Origin: an uncultured Acetatifactor sp.
GTDB taxonomy: Bacteria > Bacillota > Clostridia > Lachnospirales > Lachnospiraceae
Assembly (NCBI GenBank): GCA_910584435.1
Contig: CAJUAP010000010.1
Coordinates: 1 to 57,974 of the forward strand
Direction of reading: 5' to 3'
DNA: 57,974 nucleotides
Under the pieces are notes generated by a model. That model saw only the letters and a list, made by a program, of their open reading frames with translations, ran no database searches and was not told where the DNA came from. Positions 54,895 to 57,974 of the stretch are shown piece after piece (the stretch's first letter is position 1; every line of letters begins with the position of its first letter). A program made the translations under genes and the position numbers.

Positions 54895-55340
54895 AACATC
54901 TCCTTCGTCATTTCAAAATAAGGAGAGATCCGATAGCCGTTCTTTTTATAAGCCTCAATTGCCGTATTGTTTTCCTCTTCTACTTCCAGCTTAAAACGAA
55001 CCGCCTTACCCTCATATTCCTTTTCCAGAAAAGCAAAGAATAAGGACCCCAGCCCGCGATGCCGGTATTCCGGCTTCATATATAAATCTTCCACCCAGAT
55101 ACAGATTCCGCCATACTCTGTTGTATATGCTTTTGCAGCCATAGCATATCCGGCAATCTTCCCCTCATCTTCAAATACATATCCCTCAATGAAAGGCATA
55201 TCACCCAGGCAGTCCTCAATATCTCGCCGCAGCACTTCCTCTGAAGCCTTATGCAGTACCGCCTCAGATGCATAGAACACCTTCATCATTTCAAGCACTT
55301 CCTGGAAATCTTCTCTTCTGATGAGCCTGATTGTAACCAT
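54891..55340 (-). CDS. GNAT-family N-acetyltransferase
   Basis: A 149-residue enzyme. The start is placed at ATG 55340 (MVTIRLIRREDF), although an ATG at 55358 is possible; GA-rich ribosome sites precede both. The acetyl-CoA loop is 'LYMKPEYRHRGLGSLFFAF' and the C-terminal 'EVEEENNTAIEAYKKNGYR' is typical. The acceptor substrate is unknown. It is coupled to asparaginase by a 4-bp overlap. Confidence 0.92.
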   Translation of the reverse strand: MVTIRLIRREDFQEVLEMMKVFYASEAVLHKASEEVLRRDIEDCLGDMPFIEGYVFEDEGKIAGYAMAAKAYTTEYGGICIWVEDLYMKPEYRHRGLGSLFFAFLEKEYEGKAVRFKLEVEEENNTAIEAYKKNGYRISPYFEMTKEML

Positions 55341-55367
55341 CCTCTTCTCCCTCTCCATATTTCCCGC

Positions 55368-55500
55368 CTTACCTGTTTTCTCCTGCGATTTTGATGCTTC
55401 CCGTCTTACCTGTTTCCGCCTGCGATTTTGATGCTTCCCGTCTTACTTGTTTCCGCCTGCGATTTTGATGCTTCCCGTCTTACCTGTTTCCGCCTGCGTA
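55368..55500. repeat. 37-bp minisatellite (four copies)
   Basis: Units begin CTTACYTGTTTCCGCCTGCG (first copy CTTACCTGTTTTCTCC) at 55368, 55405, 55442 and 55479. The last copy includes the stop and the final codons of the DUF4261 gene (AGGNR), so the array seems to have grown out of the gene's 3' end. Confidence 0.95.
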
Positions 55501-56547
55501 TTCTCCCGGATTAACATCCAGCACCATCCTGCCCGGCCCCACCATGGAATCCTCCCTGCGGCAGACCCATTTCTCATGATGGATTCCCTCCACAGTATTA
55601 CCGTCTTCAATCACATCACCGCACTCATAAAGATATGCCCCAAGATTCCGCAGGAAATGAACCACATCATTAGGTTCCAGATTCTTGCAATGAACCTGTA
55701 AATCCGGCAGACCTATGGCTGTAAATCCCAGGGTGTCAAACAGCATTTCATCCGTGCCCTGGATATTGAAAAAGCGTACATTCAATCCTCCGTCCAGGAA
55801 ATGGTACTGAGGATTGTTCCAGTGGGGCTGCTGATAATACTCCCTTGGGGTCAGACACTGACTGTGAGGCCAGTAAATACCGATACAATCCGGGAATACT
55901 TCCAAGAGCATGTCCGCATATTCCGCCAGAATTCCATATTCTTCCATTCTGGGAAGCCCTGCCGCCATCATATTGCTGGCCATCATCGCATATCTGCATC
56001 TGGGCAGAAAATGCTCCTTATCCTGACAGGTCCAGAATTGGGAACATATCATCTCATTCCAGATACCTCGCTCAAATGCATCCGCACCAAACAGCAATAA
56101 CTGCGATGGATATTCCTGCTTCTTGTCTTTGAAACAGACCGGATGATCCATCAATCCGAATCCCATCATATCAGAAGCGGACTCCGGCATGTGAGGAGTG
56201 TCGCTCATGGGAAGTATCTCCCCGAAACGTGTCCTAAGCGCTTCCAGAAATACAGATAGCTCAGGCATTTTCACTGTGTCTTCAAACAAAAGATGGAATG
56301 TATACACGGAATGCCACTTGTTTACCAGGATGTCCCCTCGCTGCGACTCCTTTCCCTGTATTTTCACATTACCTTGTGCATTTTCGTTATTATTCAATTT
56401 TTCCTTATTATTTAATTTTTCGTTGTTATTTAATTTTTCGTTGTTATTTAATTTTTCGTTATTATTTAATTTTTCGTTGTTCTGCACTTTTTCGTTATTT
56501 TTTGATTTCATCCTGTTCTGTGCTTTTTCTTTTCCGAATAACCGCAT
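55480..56547 (-). CDS. DUF4261 protein with N-terminal repeat
   Basis: A 355-residue protein. Residues 15-60 are a hydrophilic array of KLNNNE hexapeptides with a few variants, followed by a folded part: 'WHSVYTFHLLFEDTVKMPE', 'CRYAMMASNMMAAGLP' and then the DUF4261 domain near the end ('LNVRFFNIQG', 'DTLGFTAIGLPDLQVHCKNLEPNDVVHFL' in parts). DUF4261 occurs in proteins linked to contact-dependent or type VII-like loci, but its function is unknown and no such genes are adjacent. The stop lies within the 37-bp minisatellite. Confidence 0.85.
   Translation of the reverse strand: MRLFGKEKAQNRMKSKNNEKVQNNEKLNNNEKLNNNEKLNNNEKLNNKEKLNNNENAQGNVKIQGKESQRGDILVNKWHSVYTFHLLFEDTVKMPELSVFLEALRTRFGEILPMSDTPHMPESASDMMGFGLMDHPVCFKDKKQEYPSQLLLFGADAFERGIWNEMICSQFWTCQDKEHFLPRCRYAMMASNMMAAGLPRMEEYGILAEYADMLLEVFPDCIGIYWPHSQCLTPREYYQQPHWNNPQYHFLDGGLNVRFFNIQGTDEMLFDTLGFTAIGLPDLQVHCKNLEPNDVVHFLRNLGAYLYECGDVIEDGNTVEGIHHEKWVCRREDSMVGPGRMVLDVNPGEYAGGNR
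56394..56486. repeat. 18-bp coding tandem repeat
   Basis: About five copies of an 18-bp unit (TTATTTAATTTTTCGTTG type) encode the KLNNNE array at the N-terminus of the DUF4261 protein. Confidence 0.85.
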
Positions 56548-56673
56548 TTTCTTTCATCTTCCCTGTCGTTTTCATTATGGAGTGATTCTTTTATTACTTC
56601 CCTTTCGTAAAAGTGTTCCTGGTGCGTAAAATTCAATAATTAATGTATTTTTTTACTTATCGTTAAAATTTTT

Positions 56674-56877
56674 CTATTTCTTTATCAATTTACGAATAAC
56701 TCTAACTATCGTGAATATACAGTTTCCTGCCAGCCCTATCCCAAAAATTACTGCGGAAATTGTAAGAACATCAGTATTCATATCTCCAAATACCTCTATC
56801 GTTAATCGAATAAATGCGATAACTTCAACAATCAAAAAAATGATATTCATAATATTCATAAATTTATCTTTACTCAA
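56674..56877 (-). CDS. Small two-helix membrane protein
   Basis: A 67-residue protein. The only start with a ribosome site (AAGGAGGAAACC) is TTG at 56877; an internal ATG at 56859 is the alternative. It has two hydrophobic helices ('MNIIFLIVEVIAFIRL' and 'ISAVIFGIGLAGNCIFTIV') and a basic C-terminus (RKLIKK). No family is recognised. It is AT-rich and isolated. Confidence 0.6.
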   Translation of the reverse strand: MSKDKFMNIMNIIFLIVEVIAFIRLTIEVFGDMNTDVLTISAVIFGIGLAGNCIFTIVRVIRKLIKK

Positions 56878-57007
56878 TTTATGGTTTCCTCCTTATAAAA
56901 CCCGGTTTATAACTCTTATTGTTAAATTCTTATCTATTATTTATAATACATTTTTATAAGTATGGTGCTTCTGCCATTTTGTGTTTCAAATATGGCCGGT
57001 ACCGCAA

Positions 57008-57808
57008 TCAGTTACATCCCCATATCTCATAGGCCGTATATTCACAATCAAGATGATATCCCAGCTTCTCAGCCAATGCCGCAGACCACTGATTCTGTGC
57101 ATCCCAGCTCGGATACCAGCCGCGGTCCAGGCATTCCAATATCAATTGCGCTCCGCAGACATAAGCCAATCCCTGTCTCCGATACCCTTCTTTTGTGTCG
57201 ATTTCTATCTCAATACCGCCATGATAACCGGAATAGGATGAGGCTCCGGCAACGATTTCCTCCCCCTTCATTATCACAATACCAAGTCCATACTTTTGAT
57301 ATGTTTCGTAATCGGGATATAACGCCACCCAGTCTCTGCACCATTCCATTTCTCTGCAGCACAGAAATAATTCCTTATCTATCTCTTTCATCCTATAATA
57401 ATTTTGAAGATTCTCTTTTGGAGAATTCTCTTCCTGAAATTTTCTGACTACTTCCCTTAATTCCTCCTCGCGGAAAATACCCGGCTCCTTTTTCATTGCA
57501 TACCGGGTCACTTTCCTTGCCTTCTCCCCATAGCATTCTCTAATTGTCTCTTCCCAGCCTTCTCCGCCGGGAACCATAATGATAAAATCCTGTCTGCAGT
57601 CTTCCGGATGGTACAACGCCAGTTCCTCACTGGGCTTTCCTGCAAGAAAACAGAAATCTCCCAGCAGAGCCATGGCTGATGCCGGCGTTTCGATGGAATT
57701 TGCGTATACATGCCCCATTACCTTCTGCAGACAGGACCATATCATCGTATCCTGCCAGCCCTCAAACAACGGTACAACTATTTCCATCTGCTGTATTTCA
57801 TAAATCAT
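57008..57808 (-). CDS. GNAT-family acetyltransferase (zwittermicin-resistance-like)
   Basis: A 266-residue protein of the GNAT_acetyltran type. ATG 57808 follows AGGAGGGG; an in-frame extension to 57907 has no ribosome site. The first half is 'FLAGKPSEEL', 'FIIMVPGGEGWEETIRECYGEK' and so on. The C-terminal GNAT core is 'IVAGASSYSGYHGGIEIEIDTKEGYRRQGLAYVCGA' in family terms, with the acetyl-CoA loop at 'RRQGLA', and it ends with 'WDAQNQWSAALAEKLGY'. Relatives include the zwittermicin A self-resistance enzyme, but most have unknown substrates. Confidence 0.9.
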   Translation of the reverse strand: MIYEIQQMEIVVPLFEGWQDTMIWSCLQKVMGHVYANSIETPASAMALLGDFCFLAGKPSEELALYHPEDCRQDFIIMVPGGEGWEETIRECYGEKARKVTRYAMKKEPGIFREEELREVVRKFQEENSPKENLQNYYRMKEIDKELFLCCREMEWCRDWVALYPDYETYQKYGLGIVIMKGEEIVAGASSYSGYHGGIEIEIDTKEGYRRQGLAYVCGAQLILECLDRGWYPSWDAQNQWSAALAEKLGYHLDCEYTAYEIWGCN

Positions 57809-57916
57809 ACTCCCCTCCTGCCTATATGCTTTGTCCAGTGCCGGAATAATCTCGCTTACATTCATAGGAAAGTATACACTATCCATAATTTCTTTGCAAC
57901 CATCCAAGCGTATTAA

Positions 57917-57974
57917 TTTCCCTCCGGCGGTTCTCCCGTCTCCGGCGGACGGTTTCCCTCCGGCAGTTCTCCTG
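57917..57974. repeat. Start of a 36-bp minisatellite running off the window
   Basis: TTTCCCTCCGGCGGTTCT at 57917 recurs as TTTCCCTCCGGCAGTTCT at 57953, a 36-bp period. The array continues past the right edge. Confidence 0.6.

Noticed and set aside
56198..56629. Plus-strand open frame with Phe/Asn/Ser repeats
   Set aside because: It is the antisense of the KLNNNE-coding repeat of the DUF4261 gene.

Overview
The window looks like a chromosome segment from a Gram-positive anaerobe of the Clostridia, most likely Lachnospiraceae. The evidence is strong AGGAGG-type ribosome sites, a single-chain PurL, a FliB-type lysine methylase, a CotH/VTC/DUF4956 cluster, a DUF4261 protein, an Rpn-type nuclease, and two-component/FtsX-type ABC cassettes. 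Nearly all genes lie on the minus strand; the exceptions are an HD-domain protein, one small unknown gene and tRNA-Trp. Base composition is uneven. Housekeeping genes such as purL are GC-rich to the eye, while 10.2-14.9 kb and 28.1-32.1 kb are clearly AT-rich and look acquired.

From 1 to 25.5 kb the window is an accessory, defence-like region. In transcription order (right to left) it holds a MoxR-type AAA+ ATPase, a DUF5682 protein, a VWA protein, a double-SWIM zinc-finger protein, a small acidic-tailed protein and a DUF4132-family paralog that lacks its DUF4132 domain. This is the gene content of the E. coli yehLMPQ/yehI group. Next come a FliB-like methylase and a RADAR-like pair: an RdrA-type P-loop ATPase broken into three reading frames at two homopolymers, and a 900-residue RdrB-type adenosine deaminase with all metal and catalytic motifs. 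After a HAD phosphatase, a plus-strand HD protein and an unusual aldo/keto-reductase-like ferredoxin protein, two full-size DUF4132 proteins stand in tandem. They share a nearly identical block of about 770 bp, and the second runs off the left edge.

From 25.6 to 41.1 kb there are an Rpn-type nuclease, a membrane-anchored XRE regulator, two GT-C membrane glycosyltransferases, a TetR regulator followed by purL, tRNA-Trp with promoter and terminator, several small unknown genes, and a zone of decayed fragments (anion permease, GNAT, J-domain, AAA/PD-(D/E)XK).

From 41.1 to 58 kb there are a HK/RR pair with an FtsX permease and ATPase, the DUF4956-VTC-CotH trio, a glycolipid module (PlsY plus a UgtP-like transferase), a second HK/RR pair, asparaginase with a GNAT, a DUF4261 protein, a small membrane protein and a further GNAT.

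Non-coding structure is rich. There is a three-copy family of 30-bp palindromes with compensatory changes, several intergenic minisatellites (23, 36, 37, 40 and 43 bp units), a hairpin-dense gap at 7.6-8.3 kb, and hexanucleotide and pentapeptide-coding repeats. No CRISPR array, integrase or rRNA was seen.
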